This document shows, piece after piece, positions 34,258-47,345 of a DNA stretch of 64,000 nucleotides. A program made the position numbers and the translations under genes. Origin of the DNA: Streptomyces chartreusis NRRL 3882 (lineage in GTDB: Bacteria > Actinomycetota > Actinomycetes > Streptomycetales > Streptomycetaceae); NCBI RefSeq assembly GCF_900236475.1, contig NZ_LT963352.1, positions 868,001 to 932,000 of the forward strand. The letters run 5' to 3'. The first letter of the stretch is position 1. Each line of letters begins with the position of its first letter. The notes below the pieces were generated by a model. The model saw only the letters and a list, made by a program, of their open reading frames with translations. It made no database searches and was not told the DNA's origin.

Positions 34258-35256
34258 ATGAGCTCCGTGATCGCGACGACCAGGTTCTCCGTCCTCGACC
34301 GCTCCCGCACTCGCGAGGGGCACACGCATCCCGAGGCGCTGCGTGACACCGTGCGGCTGGCCGGGGAGCTGGAGGGGCTCGGGTACCACCGGCTGTGGGT
34401 CTCGGAGCATCACGGCGTACCCGGGGTCGCCGGTTCCGCGCCGACCGTGCTGGCGGCGGCCGTCGCCGCCGCGACACGGACGATCCGGGTCGGCACCGGC
34501 GGGGTGATGCTGCCCAACCACCGGCCGCTGGTCGTGGCCGAGCAGTTCGGGGTGCTGGAGTCGCTGTTCCCCGGGCGGATCGACATGGGGCTGGGACGGT
34601 CCGTCGGCTTCACGGACGGGGTGCGCAGGGCCCTGGGCCGTGACAAGGAGGACGCCGAGGACTTCGAGGCCCAGCTGCGGGAGCTGCTCGGCTGGTTCCG
34701 GGGCACCTCCCCGACCGGGGTGCACGCCCGCCCCGCCGAGGGGCTGGCCGTGCCGCCGTTCGTCCTGGCCATGGGCGAGGGGGCCGGCATCGCGGCCCGC
34801 CTCGGCCTGCCCATGGTGATCGGCGACCTCCGGAACCGGGACAGGATGCGGCGCGGCATCGACCACTACCGCGACGGTTTCCGCCCCTCGGCCTGGGCGA
34901 GCGAGCCCTACGTCGTCGTCTCGGGCACGATCGCCGTGGCCGCCACCCCCGAGGAGGCCCGGCGGCTGCTGATCCCGGAGGCCTGGTCCATGGCGTACTC
35001 CCGCACCCGCGGCACCTTCCCGCCCCTGCCGCCCGCGGAGAGCGTGGATGCGCTCACGATGACCGCCAAGGAGCGCGGCTTCTACGAGTCCGGCCTCACC
35101 GGCCACATCGCCGGCACCGAGGAGCAGGTCGCGCACGAGCTGGAGACGGTGCTGAAGGAGACGGGAGCGCAGGAGGTCCTCGTCACCACCAGCACGTACG
35201 ACCGCGAGGCCCTGCTGGACTCCTACCGGCGGCTGGCCGCGATCGCCTCCGGTTAG
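34258..35256 (+). CDS. LLM-class flavin-dependent oxidoreductase
   Basis: A 332-residue luciferase-like monooxygenase. The TIM-barrel start has [16 protein letters not shown] (about 42-57), then [42 protein letters not shown] cut across strands 3-4 (about 75-117), the pattern of single-component or FMNH2-using members (MsnO8-like). The deep C-terminal helix follows near 300. It uses reduced flavin from a separate reductase; the substrate is unknown. It is 57 bp after the BBE gene and only 11 bp before the UvrA-like gene on the same strand. Confidence 0.85.
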   Translation: MSSVIATTRFSVLDRSRTREGHTHPEALRDTVRLAGELEGLGYHRLWVSEHHGVPGVAGSAPTVLAAAVAAATRTIRVGTGGVMLPNHRPLVVAEQFGVLESLFPGRIDMGLGRSVGFTDGVRRALGRDKEDAEDFEAQLRELLGWFRGTSPTGVHARPAEGLAVPPFVLAMGEGAGIAARLGLPMVIGDLRNRDRMRRGIDHYRDGFRPSAWASEPYVVVSGTIAVAATPEEARRLLIPEAWSMAYSRTRGTFPPLPPAESVDALTMTAKERGFYESGLTGHIAGTEEQVAHELETVLKETGAQEVLVTTSTYDREALLDSYRRLAAIASG

Positions 35257-35267
35257 AGTCGTTGCCC

Positions 35268-37616
<2,349 letters not shown>

Positions 37617-37900
37617 GGCGCGTCCGGTGCGGGCAGGAACATCCTGCGTCGTACGTCGGCCGGTACTCGGGGCATGCGCACGGCGAGCCGCCGTCGCTGT
37701 CGGCGGCCGGCCGCGGCGAGCGGCTGCCGCTGATCGGCGATCCCGGTGGCCGCGGCCCGCCGGCCCCGCGCGGCGGCACCCGTTCAGCGACCGGGCCGCG
37801 CCTGCGGCCGCACGGCCCTGTCCCCGGCCCCGGGACGTGCCGCGCAGCCGGAGCCACCCTCACGGGCGGGACGGGCGCCACCGCACGGTCGGCGCAGGTC

Positions 37901-38716
37901 CTACGCCACGAGCACCGCGTGCGTCCACGACGGCGCCGTCGTCTCCGGTGGCTGGGCGGCGCCCGCCAGAGCACGGCGGTCGGGGCTGCTGCCCGGTGGG
38001 ATGGGGGCGCGGACCTCGACCTCGGCGACCAGGCCGCGGGTCGTCGCGACCCGCCACAGGGAGGCGAGCAGGGTGTCGTCACCGACGAACGCGGCGGCGG
38101 TGGTGCCGGTTCCGCCGGTGAGCCGGTAGCCGATCCGGACCGGCTGGACCGGCACCCCGGCGTCCAGGGCGGCCTGGAAGACGGCCCGGCGGAAGGGGCC
38201 CTGGGCCCGGCCGCACCAGGTGCTGCCCTCGGGGAAGGCCGCGACGGCGGCGCCCTCGCGCAGGGCCCGGGCGATACGGGCGACGGTGTCCGGGAGGGCC
38301 CGCAGCCGGTCCCGGTCGATGAACAGGGTGCCGCCGCGGGCGGCGAGCGGCCCGGCGACGGGCCACCGCCGTACCTCGGTCTTGGCCAGCATCCGGGCGG
38401 GGCGTACGACGGCGAGCAGCGGGATGTCCAGCCAGGAGATGTGGTTGGCGACCAGCAGCAGTCCGCCGGTGGGGGCGGCGGCGCCGTTGACGCGGACCCG
38501 GACCCCCGCGGCCCGCACGATCCACCGGCACCACCGCCGGATCAGGGACGCCGGTATCCGAGCACCGAGCGGCGAGAGCGCGATCCCCGCGAGCAGGAGC
38601 AGCACGACCCCGGTGAGCCGCAGCACGGCACGCGGCACGGCCCGCGCCGGCACCACCGCCGGCGCCTCCACACAGGCCTGCGGCGTGCAGGGCGCGGTGG
38701 GCAGCCAGGCACTCAT
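37901..38716 (-). CDS. 1-acyl-glycerol-3-phosphate-type acyltransferase (OlsA-like)
   Basis: A 271-residue membrane-bound acyltransferase of the PlsC family. An N-terminal helix (about 30-52) anchors it. The catalytic HX4D box is NHISWLD (about 91-97), the substrate-binding FPEGST is near 162, and LFIDRDR is block II. Its ATG overlaps the stop of the preceding OlsB-like gene (ATGA). In such a pair the PlsC-type enzyme would add the second acyl chain to lyso-ornithine lipid. A general phosphatidate role is the alternative. The gene converges with the UvrA-like gene. Confidence 0.8.
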   Translation of the reverse strand: MSAWLPTAPCTPQACVEAPAVVPARAVPRAVLRLTGVVLLLLAGIALSPLGARIPASLIRRWCRWIVRAAGVRVRVNGAAAPTGGLLLVANHISWLDIPLLAVVRPARMLAKTEVRRWPVAGPLAARGGTLFIDRDRLRALPDTVARIARALREGAAVAAFPEGSTWCGRAQGPFRRAVFQAALDAGVPVQPVRIGYRLTGGTGTTAAAFVGDDTLLASLWRVATTRGLVAEVEVRAPIPPGSSPDRRALAGAAQPPETTAPSWTHAVLVA

Positions 38717-39483
38717 CAGGCGGGGACGAGGGACAGGAAGTGCCGCAGGTAGCGCGGGTTGACCCGGCTCATCGGCAGCAGCACGTACAGGTCGGCGACG
38801 CCGAAGTCCGGGTCGTGGGCCGGCTCGCCGCACACCCAGGCGCCGAGGCGCAGGTAGCCGCGCAGCAGGGCGGGCAGTTCGACGCGGGTGGCGGGTGCGG
38901 GACCCGGGACCCACGGCAGCAGCGGCTGGACGCGGTACTCCTGCGGCGACAGGTGCTTGGCGCTGACCCGGTCCCAGGTGGCGGCGGCGAGGGTGCCGCC
39001 GTCGGCGAGCGGGACGGAGCAGCAGCCGGCGAGCCACTCATGGCCCCGGTCGACCATGTAGCGGGCGATCCCGGCCCAGATGAGGCTGATGACCGCGCCG
39101 TCGCGGTGGTCGGGGTGCACGCAGGAGCGGCCGACCTCGACGAGCTCGGGCCGGATTCCGGCGAGGGAGCTCAGGTCGAACTCGCTCTCGGAGTACAGCC
39201 GCCCGGCGACCGCCGCGCGCTCGGGCGGCAGCAGCCGGTAGGTGCCGACGACCTGGCCGGTCGTCTCCTCGCGGACGAGCAGGTGGTCGCAGTACGCGTC
39301 GAACGGGTCGACGTCCAGCCCCGGTTGCGAGCCGGCCAGCAGGGCGCCCAGCTCCCCGGCGAAGACGTCGTGCCGCAGCCGCTGCGCGGCACGCACGTCC
39401 TCCTCGTTCCGGGCGAGGGCGACGGTGTAGCGGGTGGGGGCCGTGGGCTGCGCGGGGCGGTCGACGGTCAGTACGCCGGTCAT
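38716..39483 (-). CDS. GNAT N-acyltransferase, probable ornithine acyl-ACP acyltransferase (OlsB-like)
   Basis: A 255-residue GNAT-fold protein of the acyl-ACP-dependent amino-acid N-acyltransferase group. Family phrases are AAQRLRHDVFAGELGA (about 32-47), DPFDAYCDHLLVRE, GTYRLLPPERAA, SEFDLSSL (about 110), LVEVGRSCVHPDHRDG (about 126-141) and GGTLAAATWDRVS. It would add a 3-hydroxyacyl chain to ornithine, giving lyso-ornithine lipid. It is translationally coupled to the PlsC-like gene, and together they make a phosphorus-free aminolipid that replaces phospholipid when phosphate is scarce. No Pho box was found upstream. Confidence 0.8.
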   Translation of the reverse strand: MTGVLTVDRPAQPTAPTRYTVALARNEEDVRAAQRLRHDVFAGELGALLAGSQPGLDVDPFDAYCDHLLVREETTGQVVGTYRLLPPERAAVAGRLYSESEFDLSSLAGIRPELVEVGRSCVHPDHRDGAVISLIWAGIARYMVDRGHEWLAGCCSVPLADGGTLAAATWDRVSAKHLSPQEYRVQPLLPWVPGPAPATRVELPALLRGYLRLGAWVCGEPAHDPDFGVADLYVLLPMSRVNPRYLRHFLSLVPA

Positions 39484-39568
39484 GGCTCTCTCCTGGTCAC
39501 GGGCCGGGGGCGGCGAGCGGTGCCGCCGCCACTGTTGTGCCCATGCCGCCTGACCTTCGCGTGACCAG

Positions 39569-39613
39569 TGCCAGGAGCGCGGATGCCGGGATGTTGAATG
39601 CCAGGAGCGCGGA
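39569..39613. repeat. 15-bp direct repeat with 30-bp period
   Basis: TGCCAGGAGCGCGGA occurs at 39569-39583 and again, exactly, at 39599-39613, in the gap between the OlsB-like and sdhB genes. The two copies are three helical turns apart, as for a pair of sites for one DNA-binding protein, but it may be a chance duplication. Confidence 0.5.
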
Positions 39614-39623
39614 AAGGCGAGAC

Positions 39624-39649
39624 GGGGCCGGTGAGCACCAACCGGCCCC
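39624..39649 (-). terminator. Hairpin after the sdh operon
   Basis: GGGGCCGGT (39624-39632) pairs perfectly with ACCGGCCCC (39641-39649) across an 8-nt loop, 42 bp beyond the sdhB stop codon in the direction of transcription. Confidence 0.6.
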
Positions 39650-39691
39650 GCCCGTCCGCACCACACGGCGAACGCTTCTACCTGCCCGGAC

Positions 39692-40437
39692 CTACCGCTT
39701 GCTCACCTTCCGCGTGGCCCGCAGCCACTCCTTGTTCATGCCGGTGATGGACATGAGCGGAATGCCCTTGGGGCACGCCGTGGCGCACTCTCCCGTGAGG
39801 GTGCACCCGCCGAAGCCCTCCTCGTCCATCTGCGCCACCATGTCCAGCACCCGCGTCTCGCGCTCGGGCGCCCCTTGCGGCAGCACGTTCAGATGGTTGA
39901 TCTTGGCGGACGTGAACAGCATCGCGGCGCCGTTCGGGCACGCGGCGACACACGCACCGCAGCCGATGCACTCGGCGTGTTCGAAGGCGAAGTCGGCGTC
40001 CGGCTTCGGCACCGGTGTGGCATGTGCTTCGGGAGCCGCACCCGTCGGCGCGGTGATGTACCCGCCGGCCTGGATGATCCGGTCGAAGGCCGAACGGTCG
40101 ACGACCAGATCCTTGATCACCGGGAACGCGGACGCCCGCCACGGCTCGATGTCGATCGTGTCGCCGTCCTTGAACGACCTCATGTGCAGCTGGCACGTGG
40201 TCGTCCGCTCGGGCCCGTGCGCATCGCCGTTGATGACGAGCGAGCACGCACCGCAGATGCCCTCGCGGCAGTCGTGGTCGAAGGCGACCGGCTCCTCGCC
40301 CTTGAGGATGAGCTCCTCGTTGAGGGTGTCGAGCATCTCCAGGAAGGACATGTCGGAGGAGATCCCGTCCACCTCGTACGTGGACATGGCGCCTTCGGCG
40401 TCGGCGTTCTTCTGCCGCCAGACGCGCAGGGTGAGCT

Positions 40438-40441
<4 letters not shown>
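39692..40441 (-). CDS. sdhB: Succinate dehydrogenase iron-sulfur subunit
   Basis: A 249-residue subunit that passes electrons from flavin to the membrane cytochrome. Three cluster sites are visible: 2Fe-2S ([11 protein letters not shown], about 59-69), 4Fe-4S ([12 protein letters not shown], about 151-162) and 3Fe-4S ([12 protein letters not shown], about 206-217). The C-terminal end is basic. Its ATG overlaps the sdhA stop by 4 bp, so it is the last gene of sdhC-sdhA-sdhB. A hairpin follows. Confidence 0.95.
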
Positions 40442-42384
<1,943 letters not shown>

Positions 42385-42385
42385 G

Positions 42386-43090
42386 TCAGCTCACCACTCC
42401 GGTCATGACGCCCACGGGTACGGCGATGAAACCGGCCGTGAGCAGCAGCGCGAGGACGTCGGCGACGGTCTTCAGGGCACGGTCGCGGGTGCGGCTGCCG
42501 GCGCCGAGGGTCTGGGCGGCGCTCCAGAAGCCGTGCCGGACGTGCAGGCCGAGCGCGAGCATCGCGACGATGTAGATGACGTTGCCGTACCAGGTGGAGA
42601 AGGTGTCCACGACGTTCTGGTACGGGTGGCCGGGCCGGAAGCCGGGGTGCACGGTGCCGGTCGTGAGGTCCAGGATGTGCCAGACGATGAACAGCCCGAG
42701 GATGATCCCGCCCCACCGCATGGTCCGCGTCGCGTAGCTCGCGCGCGGCCTCTTGTGCACGTACTTGCCGGGCCGTGCCCTGATGTCGCGGCGGCTGAGC
42801 TGGTACGCGGAGACGGCGTGGGCGACGACGGCGGCCACCAGCACGATCCGGACCAGCCACAGCGTCCACTCGTAGTGCATGAACGGCTCGCCGACGGTGC
42901 GCAGCCAGTGGGCGTAGTGGTCGAACTCGCCGGCCCCGAAGAAGATCTTCAGGTTCCCGATCATGTGGACGACCAGGTACAGCAGCATGATCAGCCCGCT
43001 GACCGCCATCACGGTCTTCTTGCCGAGGGTGGAGTCCCACACGGTGCGTGCCATGGACGGCCGTCGGTCCGTCCGCGTTGCCAGAGCCAT
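42386..43090 (-). CDS. sdhC: Succinate dehydrogenase cytochrome b subunit (b558 type)
   Basis: A 234-residue membrane anchor with five helices (about 28-48, 72-95, 118-140, 163-185 and 205-228), the single-polypeptide form that binds two haems in this SDH class. Helical His residues suited as ligands are in [24 protein letters not shown] and LHVRHGFW. The ATG at 43090 was chosen over one at 43111; neither has a strong Shine-Dalgarno. It is first of the sdhCAB operon and divergent from a LysR gene 83 bp away. Streptomyces also have a four-subunit SDH elsewhere, so this may be a conditional second complex. Confidence 0.9.
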   Translation of the reverse strand: MALATRTDRRPSMARTVWDSTLGKKTVMAVSGLIMLLYLVVHMIGNLKIFFGAGEFDHYAHWLRTVGEPFMHYEWTLWLVRIVLVAAVVAHAVSAYQLSRRDIRARPGKYVHKRPRASYATRTMRWGGIILGLFIVWHILDLTTGTVHPGFRPGHPYQNVVDTFSTWYGNVIYIVAMLALGLHVRHGFWSAAQTLGAGSRTRDRALKTVADVLALLLTAGFIAVPVGVMTGVVS

Positions 43091-43173
43091 GTCACAGCAC
43101 GCTACGGACACGGAGCCGATCGGTCCAAGACATGGTGCGGCTTGATTCCATAGGCCGGGGCTATCGTACGAGT

Positions 43174-44058
43174 ATGCAGTTCCACCAGCTCCAGTACTTC
43201 GTGGCCGTCGCCGAGACCCGGCACTTCACCCGGGCCGCGGATCTGGTCCATGTCGCGCAGCCGTCACTGTCGCAGCAGATCAAGGCGCTGGAGCGGGAGC
43301 TGGGCGCGGACCTGTTCCTGCGGGCGCGGGGCAACATCACGCTCACGGACGCCGGCGAGGCCCTCCTGCCCCTGGCCCGGCGCATCCTGGCCGACGCGGA
43401 CACGGCCCGGCACGAGGTGCTGGAGCTGGTGCAGCTGCGGCGGGGACGGGTGCGGCTCGGTGCCACGCCCAGCCTGTGCACGGGCCTGCTGCCGGACGTG
43501 CTGCGCGCCTTCCACGACCGCTACCCGGGCATCCGGCTGCTGATCGAGGAGGGCGGTTCGCACGACCTGGTGCGGGAGCTGGCACGCGGCGCGCTGGACC
43601 TCGCCCTGGTGGTGCTGCCCCTGCCGACGCCGTCCCCGGCGCTGACGACGGTGGAGCTGCTGCGCGAGGACCTGGTCGTGGTCTCCTCACCGGACGCGCC
43701 GAGACCCGGCCGGGGCCGGCGCACCGTACGCATCGCCGACCTGGAGGGCGAGCGCCTGGTGATGTTCCGGCACGGCTACGACCTGCGCGAACTGACCGTG
43801 GCCGCGTGCCGCGCGGAGGGGTTCGAGCCGGACTTCGCGGTGGAGGGCGGGGAGATGGACGCGGTGCTGGGGTTCGTGCGGGCGGGGCTGGGGGTGGCCG
43901 TCGTGCCGCGCATGGTGGCGGCGAGATCGGGCCGCGGCCTGCGCGTCACGCCGCTGGCCCGGCCCGGTCTGCACCGCACGATCGCCCTGGCCCACCGCAG
44001 CGACGTGGCGCCGCCCCGGGCGGCCAGGGAACTCCAGCGCATGCTGCTGGAACGGTGA
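43174..44058 (+). CDS. LysR-family regulator, divergent from sdhCAB
   Basis: A 294-residue LysR regulator. The N-terminal winged HTH is MQFHQLQYFVAVAETRHFTRAADLVHVAQPSLSQ read across 1-34, followed by the linker helix and an effector domain (about 90-290) of periplasmic-binding fold. LysR genes usually control the adjacent divergent operon, here sdhCAB. The intergenic space is 83 bp, enough for one LysR-binding site overlapping both promoters. It converges with the MFS gene, 37 bp between stops, so it is probably not part of the biosynthetic cluster. Confidence 0.88.
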   Translation: MQFHQLQYFVAVAETRHFTRAADLVHVAQPSLSQQIKALERELGADLFLRARGNITLTDAGEALLPLARRILADADTARHEVLELVQLRRGRVRLGATPSLCTGLLPDVLRAFHDRYPGIRLLIEEGGSHDLVRELARGALDLALVVLPLPTPSPALTTVELLREDLVVVSSPDAPRPGRGRRTVRIADLEGERLVMFRHGYDLRELTVAACRAEGFEPDFAVEGGEMDAVLGFVRAGLGVAVVPRMVAARSGRGLRVTPLARPGLHRTIALAHRSDVAPPRAARELQRMLLER

Positions 44059-44095
44059 GCGGCGGCCGGTGCCCGGGGGCGTTCCCCTCGGCGGG

Positions 44096-45406
44096 TCAGC
44101 CCAGGCTGGCGTTCTGTTCGTCGGAGGTGGTCCGGTCGGCGGAGCTGGTCCGGTCGGCGTCCCGGCCGGGGCCGGCGGACTCTTCGTCGGCGGTCTCTTC
44201 GTCGGCGGGCGCGGCGTTCCGGCGGGACAGCAGGGAGACGGCCAGGGCGAGCAACCCGCCGATGGCCGCCTGGACGGCGCAGTAGATCCAGAAGCGGCTG
44301 TCGCCGTCGGGCGAGTCCGTGGCCCGCTGGTAGAACCAGCCGCCGGCCCACGCGCTCGCGAACGCACCGATGCCGGTGGCCAGGCGCTGGTTGCCGAAGA
44401 CCACTCCCGGGCTGTCGGGCGAGTAACGCAGCGCCTCCAGCTCGCTCTTGAGGAAGAGCACCACCTCCCCCAGGCTGATCAGCACGACGCCGACGACGAC
44501 GGCGAGGAGTCCGGCCCACCCGATCAGCAGCAGGCCGCAGGCGAAGAGCGCGAAGGACAGGGCCGTGGCGAGGGGAAAGCCGAGTCCGTTGATGCGTTTC
44601 GCCAGCACGGGCTGGAGCGCGACCACGAGCAGCCCGTTGATCAGCAGCAGGACGCTGAAGACGGTGGACGAGTAGTGCGCCACCACGTACAGGCTCAGGT
44701 AGTTCTGGAAGAACATGTACGCGTAGAAGCCGAGGGCCGCGGTGATGACCGGCGGGATGAGCAACAACCGCACCGCGCCGCCGCGTTCTTTTCGCGGCTC
44801 GGGCCGCCGGATCTCGGCGTCCGGGGGCAGCGCCTTGACGTGCAGCAGCGTGACGGCGGCGAAGATGCCCGAGGCCACCGCGAACACCGCCATCGGCGCG
44901 CGCATGATGAAGAGGCCGGAGATGAGCGGGCCGAGCGCCATCCCGCTGTTGAGCGCCGCGTTGTTGAGGGACAGGAAGAGGGGCCGGCGGTCCGCGTCGC
45001 AGTCCCGGACCACGTAGGCCTTGTTGGCCGGGAGGTACAGCGCCACGCCGACCGCCGACAGCAGCAGCGCCGGGATCGACAGGGCGGGGGCCCTGATGGA
45101 CACCACGAACAGCGCGAAGCTGATCGTGCGGATCACCAGGGCCACCACCATGGTGCGCCGGAGCCCGAACCTGTCGGCGACGTACCCGCCGACCACGCCA
45201 CCGGACATCTGCACGAACGACGCCACGGCGATGACGAGGCCGACGACCTCCAGGTCCATCTTCATCCGGTCGTGCAGGAAGAAGGACATGAACGGCATGA
45301 CCATGAAACCGGCCAGCGGGATCAGGAACGAGGCCGCCAGGAGGAGCCTGAAGGTCGGCGACAGCTCGTTCATGCGCCTCAGGCGTCCGAGTGCTGCGTT
45401 CAGCAT
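44096..45406 (-). CDS. MFS transporter, probable product exporter of the biosynthetic cluster
   Basis: A 436-residue, 12-helix major-facilitator protein. The helix 2-3 loop carries the family motif GGYVADRFGLRRTM (about 69-82). The C-terminal tail of about 50 residues is acidic and Ser/Thr/Asp-rich. It resembles drug-efflux and sugar-phosphate-type MFS proteins (MMR/H17-like), so export of the cluster product is the natural role. The ATG at 45406 has GGAGC upstream. It is the last gene of the minus-strand series, 71 bp after the FAD enzyme. Confidence 0.8.
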   Translation of the reverse strand: MLNAALGRLRRMNELSPTFRLLLAASFLIPLAGFMVMPFMSFFLHDRMKMDLEVVGLVIAVASFVQMSGGVVGGYVADRFGLRRTMVVALVIRTISFALFVVSIRAPALSIPALLLSAVGVALYLPANKAYVVRDCDADRRPLFLSLNNAALNSGMALGPLISGLFIMRAPMAVFAVASGIFAAVTLLHVKALPPDAEIRRPEPRKERGGAVRLLLIPPVITAALGFYAYMFFQNYLSLYVVAHYSSTVFSVLLLINGLLVVALQPVLAKRINGLGFPLATALSFALFACGLLLIGWAGLLAVVVGVVLISLGEVVLFLKSELEALRYSPDSPGVVFGNQRLATGIGAFASAWAGGWFYQRATDSPDGDSRFWIYCAVQAAIGGLLALAVSLLSRRNAAPADEETADEESAGPGRDADRTSSADRTTSDEQNASLG

Positions 45407-45477
45407 GCGTTGCTCCAGCGAGGGATCGTGCGAGGTGGTGCGAGGCCGGGGCCGGCCCCGCCGCCGAAGCCGGTCTG

Positions 45478-47340
45478 TCAGGATGGCACGACGGTCGACA
45501 GGGCGGCGCGCAGGGCCAGTTCGGCATCCCGCAGGGCCCGGCTCGGCGCTCCGGGCGACGGCACGTAGTGGTTGTAGTAGCTCGACCCCTCCGTGTGCGG
45601 CCCCAACAGGAAGATCCGCTCCTGCACGGCGCCCGCGGCGTCCACGGCCCGGCCTTCCCGGGTCACGTCCAGACCGGTCGTGCTCGCGCTGCGGTGCCGC
45701 AGGGTGCGCAGCCGGCCCGCCTTGGCCAGTCCGCCGAGCAGTGAACCCTCGGCCTCGTCCGCCGCCGGTTCCTGCACATGGGCCAGGACGACCCGGTCCG
45801 CCTCCAGCCGGTGGGCCGCGGCCAGAGTCGTGGACTCCAGCGTCCACACGGCGCCGTCCGTGGAGCGGCGCAGCAGGCTGTGCGCGCCGGGTGCGGGACG
45901 TACGACACCCGCCTCGATCAGCGCCAGCAGCTCGGCCGAGCGGTCCAGTTGGGGGCCGATGACCGTGCGGTTGACCAGGGAGACGAAGTCCGAGAAGAAG
46001 TCGCCCATCGACTCGTCGTCGAGGCCCGGCGGATCCACCACGGCGCGCAGGACGTCCCGGTGGTCCCGCAGGACCTCCAGCGCCTCCTTGACGGGGCTGA
46101 CGCCCAGGCCCGCCCGCGCCTCGGCGAGGTCGTCGGCGACCCTGGCGACGAACCAGTCGGTGTAGTCCTGGTACGTCTCCCAGGAGGACGGCCCGGCGGC
46201 AACGGAGAGCAGACCGCTCACCGGTGACGGCCCGAAACGTTCGCGTGCCCGCGCGAGCAGCGGCTCGGCACCCTGGGTCCGCACCAGGTCCGCGAACTCC
46301 CGCCGGGCCGCGTCCGCGTCACCGGTGTGCCGGGCGAGGCAGGCCCGGTAGTAGGTGAGGTCGATCTCCGCCTCGACCAGCGGCACGATGTCCTCGGCGA
46401 AGTTCAGCCGCCCGCCCGGTCTACCCTCGCGCAGTTCCCGGACGCGCGTGGGCGTCAGGACGAGCGGCTCGCACTTGATCCGCCCGGGGTTGAGGACGGG
46501 CCGGCTGCGATAGGGCAGGCCGTTGCGGGAGGCCAGGACGATCCGCGGTTCCCGGCCGCTGGGCAGGTACCGTGTCTCGCCGTTCTCGCCGGTCACATGC
46601 CGCCCCCCGCGCCCGAGGGTGAGGCTCGCGATCACGTCCATGGCGGTCAGGCCCATGCCGAGCACCACGACGCGTTCCCCGGGGCGCACCGCCTCGACCG
46701 CGTCGGGCAGCGGGTAGGGGCACGTGATGGTCGCCGGGTCGGTCTCCTGACGCTGCGGCTGGTGCAGGGTGTGGTGCCCGACCGTGAGGAACGCCGCGTC
46801 CACGACGACGGAGGTCCCGTCGTCCAGAAGCACCTGCTCACGGTCGCCCAGCTGCACCAGGCCGGTGGCCGACGCCTGGTGCCGTACGACGCGGAGCCGT
46901 TCGGGAGCGGCGCCGACGATCCGTTCGGCGGCCCAGGCCAGATAGTCGCTCAGCAGCCTGCGCGGCAGGAAGTCGTTGGGCCGGACGGCACGGCCCACGC
47001 CGGGGCGGACGGTGTAGCCGTCGTCCTGGACGCGCAGGTCGCGTTCGAGGCACCAGTCGTACAGGCTGGGCCCCGGGATGCCTGCCGGGCCCGTCACCAT
47101 GGCGGCGTCGGCGAACGCCGTCAGCTGCGAGCAGACGGTGTTCAGCAGCAGGTAGTCCGGCTGGTCGGCCCGGTGGAAGCCGGGGCCCGGTGGCCGCGGG
47201 TCCACCAGGTGCACGGTGAGGTCGAAGGGCTCCGCCAGGCACATGCTGACGAGCCGTTCCAGGACGCCCAGCCCGCGCGATCCCATGCCGACGACAGCGA
47301 TGCTCGGGCCGGGGCGGCGGCTCTCTGTGGAGGCGGACAT
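45478..47340 (-). CDS. FAD/NAD(P)-binding oxidoreductase, PF13454-like, possible N-oxygenase
   Basis: A 620-residue flavoprotein with two nucleotide-binding folds: FAD site IAVVGMGSRGLGVLERL (about 14-30) with the acidic end VDPRPPGPG, and a second site VVVLGMGLTAMDV (about 224-236). Between them is FLTVGHHTL (about 184-192). The order is that of flavin monooxygenases and lysine/ornithine N-hydroxylases, and of the PF13454 group. As I recall, that group includes the aspartate N-oxygenases of nitrous-acid pathways. A role in oxidising the amine of diaminopropionate or a later intermediate is inference. It starts 5 bp after sbnB and is clearly co-transcribed. Confidence 0.75.
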   Translation of the reverse strand: MSASTESRRPGPSIAVVGMGSRGLGVLERLVSMCLAEPFDLTVHLVDPRPPGPGFHRADQPDYLLLNTVCSQLTAFADAAMVTGPAGIPGPSLYDWCLERDLRVQDDGYTVRPGVGRAVRPNDFLPRRLLSDYLAWAAERIVGAAPERLRVVRHQASATGLVQLGDREQVLLDDGTSVVVDAAFLTVGHHTLHQPQRQETDPATITCPYPLPDAVEAVRPGERVVVLGMGLTAMDVIASLTLGRGGRHVTGENGETRYLPSGREPRIVLASRNGLPYRSRPVLNPGRIKCEPLVLTPTRVRELREGRPGGRLNFAEDIVPLVEAEIDLTYYRACLARHTGDADAARREFADLVRTQGAEPLLARARERFGPSPVSGLLSVAAGPSSWETYQDYTDWFVARVADDLAEARAGLGVSPVKEALEVLRDHRDVLRAVVDPPGLDDESMGDFFSDFVSLVNRTVIGPQLDRSAELLALIEAGVVRPAPGAHSLLRRSTDGAVWTLESTTLAAAHRLEADRVVLAHVQEPAADEAEGSLLGGLAKAGRLRTLRHRSASTTGLDVTREGRAVDAAGAVQERIFLLGPHTEGSSYYNHYVPSPGAPSRALRDAELALRAALSTVVPS

Positions 47341-47345
47341 CTGGT

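Noticed and set aside
43174..44058. LysR gene as the regulator of the biosynthetic cluster
   Set aside because: It is divergent from sdhCAB and converges with the cluster's last gene; the classical LysR arrangement points to sdh.
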